64,000 nucleotides of DNA. Source: Piromyces finnis. Its lineage: Eukaryota; Neocallimastigomycota; Neocallimastigomycetes; Neocallimastigales; Neocallimastigaceae. This document shows, piece by piece, positions 45,293 through 58,983 of this stretch. A program made the translations under genes and the position numbers. The first letter of the stretch is position 1, and every line of letters begins with the position of its first letter. The notes beneath the pieces are model-generated. The model was given only the letters and a program-made list of their open reading frames with translations. It was not told the DNA's origin and searched no databases. Location of the stretch: NCBI GenBank assembly GCA_002104945.1, contig MCFH01000088.1, positions 1 through 64,000 of the forward strand. The letters run 5' to 3'.

Positions 45293-46164
45293 GGATTATA
45301 ATTTTTCTTCAATTTTTATTATTGTTAGAAAATTTTATAAAAAAAAGAAAAAAAAAAAATTCAAAAATTTAATATAATATTTTTTTATTAAATTTATAGA
45401 GATTATTTAATTAAAATTCAAAAAGTATAATTTTTATATAATTTTATAATTAAAAGTATTTTTATATTTCAAAAAAAAGAAGGAAAAGAAATTTTAGTTT
45501 TTCTTTTTTTCTTTTTATTATTATTTAATGAAGAAAAGAATTAATTTTTTTTTATAAAAACAAAATATCTTTTTCTTTATTATATTTGCTATTTATATAT
45601 ATTTATAATAGTTTTTTTTTGTCTTTTTATTTCTCTTTAAAGTATTCATTTTATTTTATTGATTACCAATTCAAGAATTTAAACAATATACTTTTAAATT
45701 ATGTTTAATAATAAAATAACTGAAATAATATTATCATATATATATATGTCAACATATTTAGTCAATTCTGTATAAATATTCAAAAACGCTTAACTATAAT
45801 TTTGTTATATATAAAGTATATCATATCTCTAAATCTCTAATGGATAATTGTTAATTTTTGTACATAAATAACACACTAAATAATTTAATTTATAACAATA
45901 ATTGAACAACAATAGTAATATAATAAATTTTGTAATTTTTCTCTATCAAAAATAGTATATATAATCGAATGTATATATTTTTTAACAAGCAAATAAATAA
46001 TAATAATAATAAAAAACATAATACAATAATACTTTTTAAACTAAATATTTTTAATTATTTCTTATTATCAAAATAAATTATTGCTTATATATTAAAGATT
46101 CAAATATTTATTTATTTTTATTCAAAAAGAGAGAAGAGAGAGTGTGTGTGAAAAGAAAGTCGAA

Positions 46165-46201
<37 letters not shown>

Positions 46202-46205
46202 TAAA
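45293..46205. promoter_or_regulatory. Shared divergent promoter region NRDE2 / SWD3-like
   Basis: NRDE2 (-) and the WD40 gene (+) start 913 bases apart and point away from each other, so both promoters lie here. A purine-rich GAGAGAAGAGAGAGTGTGTGTG stretch at 46129-46150 and an (ATT)n at 46164-46198 lie just before the WD40 start. No conserved core element is recognised. Confidence 0.45.
46164..46198. repeat. (ATT)n in the 5' leader of the WD40 gene
   Basis: About 11 units ending 7 bases before the ATG at 46206. Confidence 0.9.
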
Positions 46206-47318
46206 ATGTCACTTGATTATCAATTATTTTCTACAACAAAAGGTCATAATAATTGTACGATTTTACATTTAAAATTTTCACCAGATGGTAATCTATTATT
46301 ATCAGTAGCACAGGATTCCTCTATATGCCTATGGGATTGTAGACCTTTAGTATATAATCAACCCATTCAACCTTATTTATCTTTTACGTCACAACAAGGT
46401 TTAATTACTTCAATTGCTTGGTGTTCAATAAACTCTGAATTTATAACTGGTGGAGGGGATGGTTCTATTCAAATATGGAGTATAAAGGATAATAATATTG
46501 AACAAAGTGCAGTATTAAAAGGACATAATGATAGTATTACTTGTATAGCTGCACAAGTTACTAATATATTAACTATTTCATCTGGCTCAAAAGATGGTGA
46601 TGTTAAAGTTTGGTATTCCAATGGGGAATCAAAAACACTTCCTAAAACACATAGAGGTGCAGTTACCTCAATTGACTATTCACCATTTTCCGCAAGAAAT
46701 TTAATAATAACTGGAGGTTATGATGGTAGTATAAATTTGTTTGATATTGATAAAAATCAATGTTTACAATCATGGTTTGAAAATGTTGAAATGACTAGAA
46801 TATACCCACCAATTAGTTGTGTACAATTTTCACCAAATGGAAGATTTATACTTGTATCATCCATGGATAATGTTATAAGACTTTTTGATCTTTCTACTCA
46901 TAAATGCAAACGAATTTATATAGGACATAAGAATCAAGAATATGGTAATAATAGTATAATGTCTGTTATGCATACAATAAATTGTGGAATTATTACAAAA
47001 GGATCAGGGTCAAAAGACCATTGTTATATTGTTAGTGGTTCACAAGATGGAAATATATGGATTTGGAATTTACAAAACAAAAAACCTGTTCAAATAATAC
47101 CATTCTTAACTCAAGAGGAAATGAAAACAGCTCAAGAACAATACTCATTATTAAATGAAGATATTCATGCATGGTGTGTTGATTTTCATCCATTCCTTAA
47201 GTACATAGTTGCAGGAAGTAATTTAGATGGATCAATAAAGTTTTGGAAATCAGAAATATTAATGCATGATGATTCTGATATTTTATCAGATGCATTATTA
47301 GGATTATCGGTTTCTTAA
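46206..47318 (+). CDS. WD40-repeat protein, SWD3/WDR5-like
   Basis: A single-exon gene of 370 residues made almost entirely of WD40 blades. Examples: LHLKFSPDGNLLLSVAQDSSICLWD, ITGGGDGSIQIWS, ISSGSKDGDVKVW, ITGGYDGSINLFD, ILVSSMDNVIRLFDL, IVSGSQDGNIWIWNLQ and VAGSNLDGSIKFWKS. The block CVQFSPNGRFILVSSMDNVIRLFDLS...GHKN with a following IVSGSQDGNIWIWNLQ resembles the WDR5/Swd3 subunit of the COMPASS H3K4 methyltransferase, including the GHKN turn and the late blade IWNLQ. Loops between blades are longer than in WDR5, so another WD40 family is possible. No intron is needed, unlike most neighbours. A WD40 protein is certain; SWD3 is likely but not proven. Confidence 0.8.
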   Translation: MSLDYQLFSTTKGHNNCTILHLKFSPDGNLLLSVAQDSSICLWDCRPLVYNQPIQPYLSFTSQQGLITSIAWCSINSEFITGGGDGSIQIWSIKDNNIEQSAVLKGHNDSITCIAAQVTNILTISSGSKDGDVKVWYSNGESKTLPKTHRGAVTSIDYSPFSARNLIITGGYDGSINLFDIDKNQCLQSWFENVEMTRIYPPISCVQFSPNGRFILVSSMDNVIRLFDLSTHKCKRIYIGHKNQEYGNNSIMSVMHTINCGIITKGSGSKDHCYIVSGSQDGNIWIWNLQNKKPVQIIPFLTQEEMKTAQEQYSLLNEDIHAWCVDFHPFLKYIVAGSNLDGSIKFWKSEILMHDDSDILSDALLGLSVS

Positions 47319-48436
47319 ATTAAAAAAGACAAAAAAAATAGTAATAAAGTTTTTCTTAATGTAATTTTATTAATTTTATTACTTTTGAAAAAATAACAAA
47401 TATAGATATAAATAGTGAATATAAGTCTTGATAATAGTATTAAAATGAACTTTTTTTATTAGAATTTATTTATTAAATTAAAACAGACTACTAAAGTTAT
47501 AAATATTGTAAATGAAATATATAGTATATAGTAAAAAATCAATAATAATTCAATGAATAATATTTTTGTATATCTATTATAAATACTAAATATACTAAAT
47601 ATTTAGTATTCTAATTCATTCCCTATATAACTTTTAACTTTTTAAATAAAATAAAATGTGCAAATATATCAAAAGTTTTCTTTCTTATAACCAACATAAA
47701 GTTAAAACTATCTTTTTTTTTTTGTGAAACATTCAAAATTAATATAAATTAAACTTTTCAAAATTTTAATTGTTAATTATTAATAATTTCAATTTTAAAA
47801 CATTTTGTATACATTTAAAGATTTTTTTTTTTATAAAAATAAAATAAGGTGTTTTTTTCAAAGTTAAAACATAGAAAATAGCTAATCCTAATACTTATTT
47901 CTTAATTATAAAATAAATGAAAAAGAGCTAGCTAATTTTTTTTATTTTTAACCAAGATAATGATATATAAATAAATATATTTACATTTTAAATTTTAATT
48001 AAATATTATAAATGTTCTATTTTGTATAATGCATTATCTGATTAATAATTTGTTATTTACTAATTACTATGTAATTAATGATTATTATTATTATACTATA
48101 ATTAATTACTAGACTTTAAAGTCCTATATTCAAATAACAATAATAAAAAGATTTATTCATATAATTAAATGGTTATTTAATTATATTTTATTGTGATGTA
48201 GTCTTAAATTTTTATTTATTTATTTACTTATTTATTCATTCATTTACTTATTTATTTATTTAATAAAAATTTAATAAAAATTTACTATAAAACTTTTAAT
48301 TTCAATTTATTTATTTATTTATATTTTTAAAAAAAAATAAAAAAAAGTGAATAATAATAATAATAAATTAAAAGTTATCGAATTAAAAGAAATTTATAAT
48401 TTAAATATATATATATAAATATTATAAATATTACGA
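47319..48436. other. Intergenic region WD40 gene - ZFPL1
   Basis: AT-rich spacer between two plus-strand genes, with a short TTTA-type repeat near 48215-48260. No gene seen. Confidence 0.5.
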
Positions 48437-50093
48437 ATGGGTTTGTGTAAATGTAGAACTGTTACAAGTTTGTAAGTTTAATTTAGTAGATATATTTTAA
48501 TTTAATAAATAAATATTCCTTTTAACAATTAGTATATAAATAATAATAAATATATAATCCTTCCTTTCTTTTTTTTATTTTTATTTTTTATTTTTATTTT
48601 ATATCAATAATAAAGATTCTGTTTTGACCATAGAAAGAATGTTTGTGAAAAATGTATTATAACAGATCATCCACAAGTAATGTTAATGTTACGAATTAAT
48701 TCATAATAAAATTGAGTGAAACATAGCCTCGAATTCTAATATAAATAATTTATTTGATTATTCATTTATAATTTATGGCTTTCAACCAAATAGTGTATTG
48801 TAAATTCATATTTACAATGGCTTCAAGATAGTGACTTTAAAAGTGAATGTGCAATTTGTAAATCTTCTTTAAAAGAAGGAGAATTAATTCGTTTATGTTG
48901 TCTTGGTAATTAAAAGAAAATGTACCAATAATAACAAATTTAAATTAAATAGAAAAGAGAGAAATACTAATTTAAATGAAATTGTTTTATTAAAGATTTA
49001 TTCCATCTTGAATGTATTAATGCTAAATGCAACATGCTCCCAGAAAATACACCTATGAGTAAGTAAAATAATAATTTTTAAATTCAAATTTTTATATAAG
49101 GGTATTAAAATAATTTGAAATTTATAATAAATTTTTAAAGACAAATATACTTGTCCAACATGCAAGGTACTTTAATATTTTAAAATAAGAGAAAAAATTA
49201 CAGTATTTTTTTAGTAGAAATAAAAATATTCATTCATATACATTTATAATAATAATAATATTTATAGAAACAAATTATACCATCTGAAAATGTAACATCA
49301 CCATTAGCTTCGATTATTAGAGTAAAATTAGCTGATTCAAAATGGGCAAAGCCATTTTTACCAAAGAAACCAGTATTTATCCATTTATATATAATTATAT
49401 AATATAATTATTAAATAATTCATAATAACTTAATCTCTTAAACTTTTTTTAAAGGTAAATAATGAAAATTCAGATAATATTCCAATTATGGACATTAATT
49501 TATCAAATATTCAAAATGCTACTTTTACTGTGAATACATATGACAATACAGGTAGTTAAAAAATATCTACAAGAATAAAATATTATCAAAAAATAATTAA
49601 ATGTTTAATTATTATATATCTTATTAAATTAAGATGTTTTACCATCTCATGGACCAACAAAGCCACAAATTTTTGGTATTAGGTAATGTTTTTATCTTCT
49701 AATGATAATTTATGGATATTAAAAAATAAAAAAAAAAAAAAAAGGAAAATAATTAATTTGAAAAATGTATAATATAATGCAATACAGAGATGGGGATGAA
49801 GATAAATATGGTACAAAGAAAAATGAAACCAATTTATTAAAAGAATTTTTAAGGTATAAATCTTAAATTTCATAAATGATTATAAAATAATTTTCTTATA
49901 AGCCATAATTATAATTTTAATTTTTTTTAAAAACCAATTCTTATAATATAGTTCAATAAATCACCATCAAAGATTCTACAAAAAGAAAATATTATATGGA
50001 TTAATAGTTTTTGCAGTAATATTTACTATTTTATCAATAATTTCACATATGATACCAAAAACAGCCGATAAGGATATGAATGATAAAATATAA
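48437..50093 (+). CDS. ZFPL1: ZFPL1, Golgi RING-like zinc-finger membrane protein
   Basis: ZFPL1 is a conserved cis-Golgi membrane protein that interacts with the matrix protein GM130 in animals. Ten short exons (48437-48471, 48616-48676, 48794-48905, 48996-49058, 49141-49166, 49268-49372, 49455-49551, 49634-49682, 49788-49853, 49952-50093) give 251 residues, shorter than the human protein (about 310). The start MGLCKCRTVTSLFCFDHR and VCEKC form the N-terminal zinc-binding part. SYLQWLQDSDFKSECAIC, then CCLDLFHLECIN and YTCPTCK form the RING-like domain. SPLASIIRVKLADSKWAKP follows. A membrane segment lies near the C-terminus (YGLIVFAVIFTILSIISHMI). The family's characteristic SYLQWLQDSD block makes the identification secure. 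None of the exons is long enough to stand out by ORF length. Confidence 0.93.
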
Positions 50094-50484
50094 TCAAGTT
50101 CATTGAATTACTGGATGAAAATTAAATGTATTTAAAAAATATTCTGCCAAGTATATATATAACATATATTACAACACTATAAATATTTATTCTTGTTATA
50201 TACTATGTTAGTTAATTAGAAATACAAGAAAAAATAATAAATAAATAAATTATCTATGGCACTCTTAAATAAACTTTCATTAAAATAAAATAACAAACCT
50301 CATACAAATACTGTTAAGCATAATAACTTTCAATATATGTATAACAAAAGAAAGAAAAAAAAATTACATTAATTTTTTTTTTCTTTTCAATTAAATATTA
50401 TATTTATCAAAAAATAAATAAATAAATAAAAAAATAACTGATAATGGCAAATAATTGTAAAGAATTTTTATGAAACGAAAGTAA

Positions 50485-50527
<43 letters not shown>

Positions 50528-50768
50528 GTAAATAAATAAAACTAAAGATTATTAAAGCTGTAAAAATATTGTAAAATACTTTTTTTTTTTTTATTTATAT
50601 AATGGTAATTATTAAATGTTATACTAATATTGAATTAACAATATATATAATTTTATAAAGAAATATATATATATTCATGATAAGTAATTAAAGAGTTTAT
50701 TATAATTTAGATATTAACATTTAATACTTGATGCAGTTATTATTACTTTATGATGATTATAAAGATTT
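50094..50768. other. Convergent intergenic region ZFPL1 / ATG9
   Basis: AT-rich spacer holding both 3' UTRs and an (AAT)n of about 40 bases at 50487-50525. No gene seen. Confidence 0.5.
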
Positions 50769-51489
50769 TTATGCATTATTGGAATTTTGTCTATTATGAT
50801 AAATCTTTTATAGTAAAGAAAATTTTAATATTAATAATTTATAAAATATTTATATTCTAAGAATTTTAATAGAATTATATATATTTAACATTACTTGATT
50901 AACTACAGCATAATTTATTCTACTTGAAGTAATGTTATTACTAGTTGACATCATATCTTCCATAGCCGAAAAAATTAATGATGATGAATACATCATTGAA
51001 TTAATATTTGGATTTACTGAACCTTCAGGCTAATAGATTAAAAAATATTAATAAATTATATTTTAATTTTAGCATAAAAAAAAGAAAGTGAAAAAAAATG
51101 GATTAAAATAATTATCTATATATATAAAAAAATATTCTTTCGTACATCTTTTCCTTTATTCATATGATATATCATTTGTGAAGATAACATTGGATATTTC
51201 TTGAATTTTGAATTATTTATATAGGAAGAATATTCCAAACCACCAGTTTCTTTATTTGGAATCCAAGTATCATAATGATCTCTAAAGTCAAGAAAAGATA
51301 ATTCCATTTTACCTTCATTTGAATATTTATTTTCTTTAGGATTCTTTTTTCCCTCTTCGTCATCATCATTACTGTCTTTTTTATTATTAGATTCCTTTTC
51401 ATTTTTTTCAACATCTTCCTCCATTTCATTATTTACAATAGTTTCTTTTTTAATATTTTCAATATTATAACCATACTAGATGTAATAAT

Positions 51490-51577
<88 letters not shown>

Positions 51578-54430
51578 GTTTTTTTACATCTGGATTTCCG
51601 TGATTCCTAAAGTCAAAAATAGCAAAAGAACAAACATTACCTACAGATGATAAGTTAACGGTAAATTCTTGGAAAAAATTAATTATTCTATGTAGGAATT
51701 TGTTAAGGAATTTATAATACATATTTTGGAGTAAAGTTTCTTAATATTAATATTGTGTTTATGTAAATAAAAGGATATAGCTACAACTTGGTAAAGTAAT
51801 CATTAATATAAATGGTGTTAATATTAATCCATATATATCCCTAATAATTAAAAATATTTTTTTATCGAAATAACTTTCAAATTCTCTTTTCACCTATCGA
51901 AGTGAATTATAGTAGAATATATATATATATTTAATTATACCATTCTGAATAAAATTTATTATAACATTATATGAAGTAAGTACATCATCTGAATAAGCTT
52001 CTTCTCTCCATTTTTTTGGATAATAATGTGTTTCCTGAGCAATATTTTCCATAAGTACTTGTGGGTCATATTCCTTATTATCTTCACTAATTTGACCTTT
52101 AGTAAATGCTAATATGGCTGTAAATATACCAATATAAAATAAAACTGAACATCCCTGAGTAATTTCAAAACTATTAAAGAATTCTTGATCAATTAGAGTT
52201 AAAATTGTTAAAACGGTTACAATTGATCCTGAAATAAAGACAATTAATCTTATTATTTAAAAATGTTTTATTCCATTATTAAATACATATACATATATTA
52301 ATTTTTGTATTTTATAATTTTAATTTTATTACTATTATTTATTTTTTTGATTAATATATTACTTTGAAATAATAGTAAAACGGGAATTTGGAAATTGGTT
52401 CAAATATGTCATAGCACTTTCATAACTACGATTTAATCTTTTTTCAAAGTCATGAGGTAATTCGTTAAATTGTCTAAATTTCCATTGTGCTAATATACTA
52501 TATGATCTTTTCATAATTGAACCAGGTTGATGATAAATTTCCTTTTTTCAATAATAATAAAATTATTAAAAAAAAAAAAGAAAAAAACAGGTGAAATATT
52601 AAATTGATGTAATATTATCCATATTAAATTTTTTAAATATTTCAAATTATATCTACTTCTGAATATCGGAAAAAGGAATAAACAATAGTAAAAATTAATA
52701 AAAAGGGCAAAAGAACTATATTAATAACCCCTATTAATTTGAATCTTTGTGAAAGACTATATATTTTATTTAAAATAAAATAAAAAGAGCAAATTAAATT
52801 TCATACTATTATATATAATATATTTATATTTTCAAATACTATTATATTGTTAATAATATTACCTTTTACTTAATTTTAATCTTCATTATTTTAATGTAAA
52901 AAAAATATATTATTTTAGTAATTATAATCTTTAAAAAAACACAATATTTATATATAAATATATAAAAGAAAACAAACTTTTTATCTCTATCTAAAAAGTA
53001 TTCTTTAACATGTCCATTTCTATCAAAAACAAAATTATCAATACACCATTGAACATTCCATTCCAATATGTTTGTTAATAATTGAGAATTTTCAAAAAAA
53101 GGTATTGAGAATTTAATACACTCTTTATTAATCAGTCCAATAAAATAGTTCTCTTTCCTCATAATGATATTTATTATTTTATGAGCATCTAATTCTTCTA
53201 TTTCTGATTGATCCTCTAATTCTTCCTTTTCTTCATTATATAATTTGATAATTTTCTTAATAACAGCATTCCATGATATAGATTGAATATCTTTCTGAAA
53301 GATTCATATTTTTATTGTTATTTACAAATTTTTATCAAAGAAATAAAAATAAAAATTAGCATGGTTGAATCTTAAATAGCTATATATAAATTCTAATCAT
53401 ACATCTTGTATTTTTAATTTGCAATTGTAAAAATAATAAATTTTTCTTAATCTTAAAAATTCTGAAAAATAATTAATAAATAAATAAAGCCATAATAATA
53501 TAAATCCTGATAAGAAAAATTTAATTTTCCAGCTGAGTCTATTGTACAATTATTTTAATGTGAATATATAAAGAAAAATGTTATAAACATTTATAATGTC
53601 CATTTTATTTGTTATATTTGTTATATTTGGGGGTTTTAAGAAATTATATTTATAAATAAAATCAGGTATATTATATAAAGACAGAAAAGATATAGAAATA
53701 ACAATTAATACTATTTTGTTATACTATAATAAAAAATAAAACTATATAGAAATGCATTAATATTATTTTATTTACTGATAAACACATTGATCCACTAAAA
53801 CTTGTGATAATTGTGAATTTTCATTAATTAATGAATAATCTATACATCCAAATAAAAACACTGAGAAACATATTACAAATGCTATAGTTCTATAGGATAA
53901 TAATAACAATAGGGACGATAACAATAACAATAATAGTAATTATATATATGCGTATGTTATAAATATATATATATTGGATAATTAAAACTTTATATAATTA
54001 CATTAATTGGCAAACCCTTTCTAAAACTATACAAACAAATCCCTTTCTTTTATAGTAATTATATATCTTTTTTAAAAATTAATGTCCCATAATAATAAGA
54101 AATGAAAAAAAATAAATTAATATATATTGAAGCAATATTACTATATTATGTTGGAATTAAAAACTATAAATATTTATATATATATTTTAGTATTAAATAG
54201 ATAATTACTTCTTGATAAAATTCGTCAGATTTATCCTTTAATAAATCTTTTCCTTTAGGTTGTGGTAATAAAAAATCATTTACTATTTTTCTTTGATTAT
54301 GTATTGTATTTTTTACTTTCTTTAAGATATTATCTCTTCCATTTGTTACCCCTTCATTATTATTATAAAGAAGAGTAGTAGGATCGGGTTCTTGAATTAA
54401 TAGTTGATACTCTTCTTGTGACGTTGACAT
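50769..54430 (-). CDS. ATG9: Autophagy lipid scramblase ATG9
   Basis: ATG9 is the multispanning membrane protein that seeds autophagosomes and scrambles lipids. Thirteen exons (54209-54430, 54002-54066, 53776-53889, 53403-53538, 52978-53294, 52657-52756, 52363-52541, 51941-52248, 51788-51883, 51588-51739, 51146-51475, 50895-51029, 50769-50804) give about 729 residues. Family blocks are KKIIKLY...LDAHKIINIIMRKENYFIGL, NLSQRFKLIGVINIVLLPF, WKFRQFNELPHDFEKRLNRSY, TYLNQFPNS, RIINFFQEFTV and NVCSFAIFDFRNHG. The last part GKMELSFLDFRDHY matches the conserved C-terminal segment. Membrane segments fall in exons 3, 4, 6, 8 and 9. Exon 9 ends at an atypical GTTGTA donor. The end is uncertain: without the last intron, exon 12 would stop at 50850. 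Confidence 0.9.
51492..51577. repeat. (TAA)n microsatellite in an ATG9 intron
   Basis: About 28 perfect units between ATG9 exons 10 and 11 (intron 51476-51587). Confidence 0.95.
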
Positions 54431-54500
54431 TTATCTTATAAAATTAAAAGTTATTTCGCCTCCAATAAAATATCTATATTATCAATATCAACTATTTTTT

Positions 54501-54535
<35 letters not shown>

Positions 54536-55108
54536 CTCTTTAAATTTCAAATGTCAAATTTTGAAATTTTATTAAGTATATCCTCAAATATAATTTATTT
54601 TCTTTAATAATATAAAGTGTTATATTTTATTAAAATAATATATATATAATAGTATTTAAATTATTATAGATATAATTATTTGTTATGTTATATTCTTTGT
54701 TTTTTCTAATGACATTTAAAAACATTTAATTTATAATATTATTAATACCTTTTTATTCATAAGTATAAAGATATAATATATATTTTATAAATATTTATAA
54801 AATGTTTACAATTTTAAATTAATAAAGAATAAAGAATTCTATTTTAAATTCTTTGTAGTTAAATGATATACACGTGTTTATATATGTCATATTTTAATAT
54901 ATATATATTAAATTTTTTATTTTTATTTTATGTATTATCCATCAAATTATAAAATATGAATTTTTTTAATTGTATTTATATATATGTGTAGTATATCTTA
55001 TTAATGATACACATTTCAATAATTAAAAACAATGAAATAAATAAAAGGGATTTTCTATTTATAATATAAGCATTTAATCTTTTATTATATTTTTAATATA
55101 ATCTGTAT

Positions 55109-55145
<37 letters not shown>

Positions 55146-55453
55146 ATCTATAATAAAATATATAATTATGTTGATGTCAATGGATTTTTTTTAAACATAT
55201 ACAAAAATGAACCAAAATAAAATAATAAAAAAAAAATAATAATAATAGAATGAATATTATTTCATAAAAAATAAATAAATATAAATAACAAAATATATAT
55301 ATAAATGTAATTTTTAATTTTGACTACGATTTAATTGTATGATGATTTAATTTTTTTAAAAATTAAGTAAAAATTGAAATATAGCATTTGATAATAATAA
55401 TAAAAAAAAAAAAAAAGAAAGAAAGAAAGAAAGAAAGAAAAATGATGACATTC

Positions 55454-55490
<37 letters not shown>

Positions 55491-55536
55491 CAATAATAGC
55501 TATATAAACAAAAAATCAATCTTTTTTAATAATTTA
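54431..55536. other. Intergenic region ATG9 - HPC2
   Basis: ATG9 promoter and HPC2 3' flank. Long poly-T tracts lie at about 54502-54530 and 55110-55139, a (GAAA)n at about 55415-55440 and poly-A at about 55466-55490. No gene seen. Confidence 0.5.
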
Positions 55537-58500
55537 TTAATTTGTACCATACTGGTATTGATCAAAATTGGATATTTGAGAATTTTCATTTGAATTATAG
55601 TTGATATTGTTATTACCGTTAATTCTACTATTTTCATTGCTACTATTATAATAGTTAATATCCCTATAGTACATATCATTAGAATTATAAAACATATTAC
55701 TATTACTATTTTGATTATTCATGTTATTATCACTATTATCATTGGTATTATTGTTGCTGTTATCATTATTGTTACCATTATTATAGTAATAATTATCATT
55801 CAAATAAGCATTTCTATTAGCATTAGGACTAGAATTTATATTATTCATAGAACCAGATGAATCATTATGAATGATATCTCTACCCATTCCATAATCCATG
55901 ATTTGATTATTAGACATACTTGTATTAGAATTATAACTCATGGATAGGTTACTCAAATTCGTTTGTCCTGAATTTTCATTACTTGCTCCATAATTCATAT
56001 AATTATTGGTGTTTTGATGGTTATTAATTGGATCATAATTATTACAGTTGTTATTGGTACTCATAATGTTAATATCTTCATAATTATTGGAACTATTTGT
56101 ATTTGCACGCTTCCCTTGATTAGGTATAAAACTATTACCATTATTATTGCCATTATAAACATCGTTATTCATAAAAGTTGCCATTCCATCCATTGAATTG
56201 TTAGCTTTCCCTATATAATTATTAATGCTTCCATTTGTATTATTAGCATTATTATTGATAGTACTATTATTATAATTCTGGTTGTTATCACTTAATTCAT
56301 TTTCTAATATAGGTTTTTGTTGTTGACCATAGCCATAGTCAATTGTAGAAGAATCATTAGAATAACTAATATTTGAATTGGAATAATTAAAAGCGTAATT
56401 TTGGTTTATATTATTATTATTATTATTATTATTGTTGTTGTTGTTGTTGTTGTTGTTGTTATTAATAGGATTATTATTAGTTGAATTCCTTCTATTTAGA
56501 TTATTATTATTATTTTTATTGGATTTATTACTATTTTTTGTTCTGTTTCGATTATTCTTTCTCTTTTTTGGTTGTTTAGTCAAATTATTCACTTTAGCAT
56601 TATTCATTGAACTTTCGGAAAGTATTGTCACAGAAGGCTCCATATTCCTGATCAAATTAACTTCACTATTATTTATACTGTAGTCATTATCCCCTATAGG
56701 AGTACGAATATCATTTGATAGAATTATATTATCATTTAAATTAATTTCCTGACAATTATTGTTTAATTTCTGAAAATGACGATTAGAAATGTTTATATTA
56801 TCATTATTATTGTTAGTAATATTTCTATCCGTTATATCAAAACTATTGGAATTTAAATGGATATTTGGATCGGCTTGAGTATAGTACATGGTTTCGGCAT
56901 CTAAATTATTTTGTTCTCTATCTATCATAATTATATTTCCATTATTTCCTTCATTATGACTTTCAATATTAATATTTACATTTTCATTATTATTGTTTTC
57001 TTGATCATTATAAAGTAAACTGTTAATATTTCTTTTTCCATTTGCATTTAAATTTTGATTTTGGCTATTTAGTATTATCGGTATACTTCCATTTTCAGCG
57101 TTCTCTTCATTTTGAATCACTTCACTTTGAACAATTATTTCATTTTGATCCTTTTGTTTTAATAAATCGTTATTATCAATAGTTTGTGTGACATCTGATA
57201 AACTTGATCTTATAGACATTTCATTACTTTTAGCACCTGTATTCTTTGGTTGTTTGTTTCTTTTAATATCTTTATTTCCATCTTTTTTATTGTTAGCCTT
57301 TTCCCCATCATTCTTTTTATTTGACTTTGTTCCTCCATTCTTTTTGTTATTTTCTTTCTCACTATCACTTTTCTTTTTTGTTTCAGCATTACGTTTAATT
57401 TTCTCTCCTTTTGTTGGTGTATCAATAATTGTAATAATCTCTTTTTCTTCTCTAGAATGCTTGTCTTTTTCATTCTCGTTAGAAATAACTGTATTCCTAT
57501 TTTCATTAATATTAACCTCAATAATAAAACTATTTGCATTTCCGGGTTTTATTATCGTACCGTCAGGGTGATCATATTTTGATTTTTTATTTTTTTCTTC
57601 TTTATTATTTACTTCATTTCCATTATTAATTAATTTTATCTTTTTAACTGGTTGGTTTACTTCTTCATTATTAGTATCTTCATTGTTTTGTTGACTTTGA
57701 CTTTGGGAATTAGTACTATTTTCATTATTTCCATTATCTTTCTTTTTTCTTTTAATTGCATTTTTGGTGTTAGTAATGATAGTTCGTGGGGTGGGCTCTC
57801 CATCTTTTTTATATGATTTATTTTTATAACCATAATATTCCCTTGATATTTCGGTTGGTGACATTTCCACTGATTTGGGAAATACACTCATCAATTCTTG
57901 ATATACCTTTTTTCTTAAAGTTCCTTCTGTTAATCTCTTAGCTTCTGCACCATTACTTAAACTAATTTATTAGCAACAATGAATAAATTTTTAATAAGAT
58001 ATATTCTAATAAAATATTTAAAATAATAAAAGTCTATTAATAGTATTATATTATTAGTTAAAATATAACATACGCAGATAAATATTGAACATAATGTTGA
58101 TGGATTTGAAGTTTCATAAAATTATACATGGCTGCTCTTATCTCATTCGTCCATACAAATTTATATTTTTCAGGCTCTTCCTTCTCTTGATCATTTTCAG
58201 TATTATTTAATATTTGCTATTCATAATTTTTATACAAATTAATATAAAAATTATCTATGTAATAATATGTATATAATTAATTTACCTTGAGTGCTATTGA
58301 AACTCTTCTTTTAAATAATTGTAAATTTTTCTTTCTTGTAGCTTCAATATCTTCTAATAATGAAGGAAGATATTCATTTAATCTTCTATTAATTAAATTC
58401 TATTAAAAATGTTTAAATCAATATATTATACGTTAATAAATTATAAATTAAATAAGTATATAAATATTTAAAATATAAATTATTTTTTATTGATAATATA

Positions 58501-58889
58501 CTTTGATAGTTTTTGAGTTATATGGAATACAGCTTTGTATGTGATTTCTAAAATTATCATCACATAACTCTAAATCAACAGCTAATTTTACGATGTCCCC
58601 TAATAAACTTTTCATAATAGTAGGAAAAGTTTTTTTCTGGTCCCATGATACTATAAGAAAAAAAAATAATAAATAAATAATAAATGTTAAGAAGTTTTAA
58701 TCTTACCAATAAATCATATTTATTTTTAAAAACTATGCATACAAGTTAATGCTGTTTTTCTATAATTATCTATTAACTCAAGTAATGATGATGGTAATGG
58801 ATACAATAAAGCCTTGATAGAAGTAATATTAAAATAGAAATATATTTATAAGTAAAATAATACATTCATATAATAATTGCTATTACATA

Positions 58890-58983
<94 letters not shown>

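Noticed and set aside
56432-57571. Leu- and Phe-rich frames on the plus strand
   Set aside because: Antisense readings of the HPC2 Asn- and Lys-rich exon.
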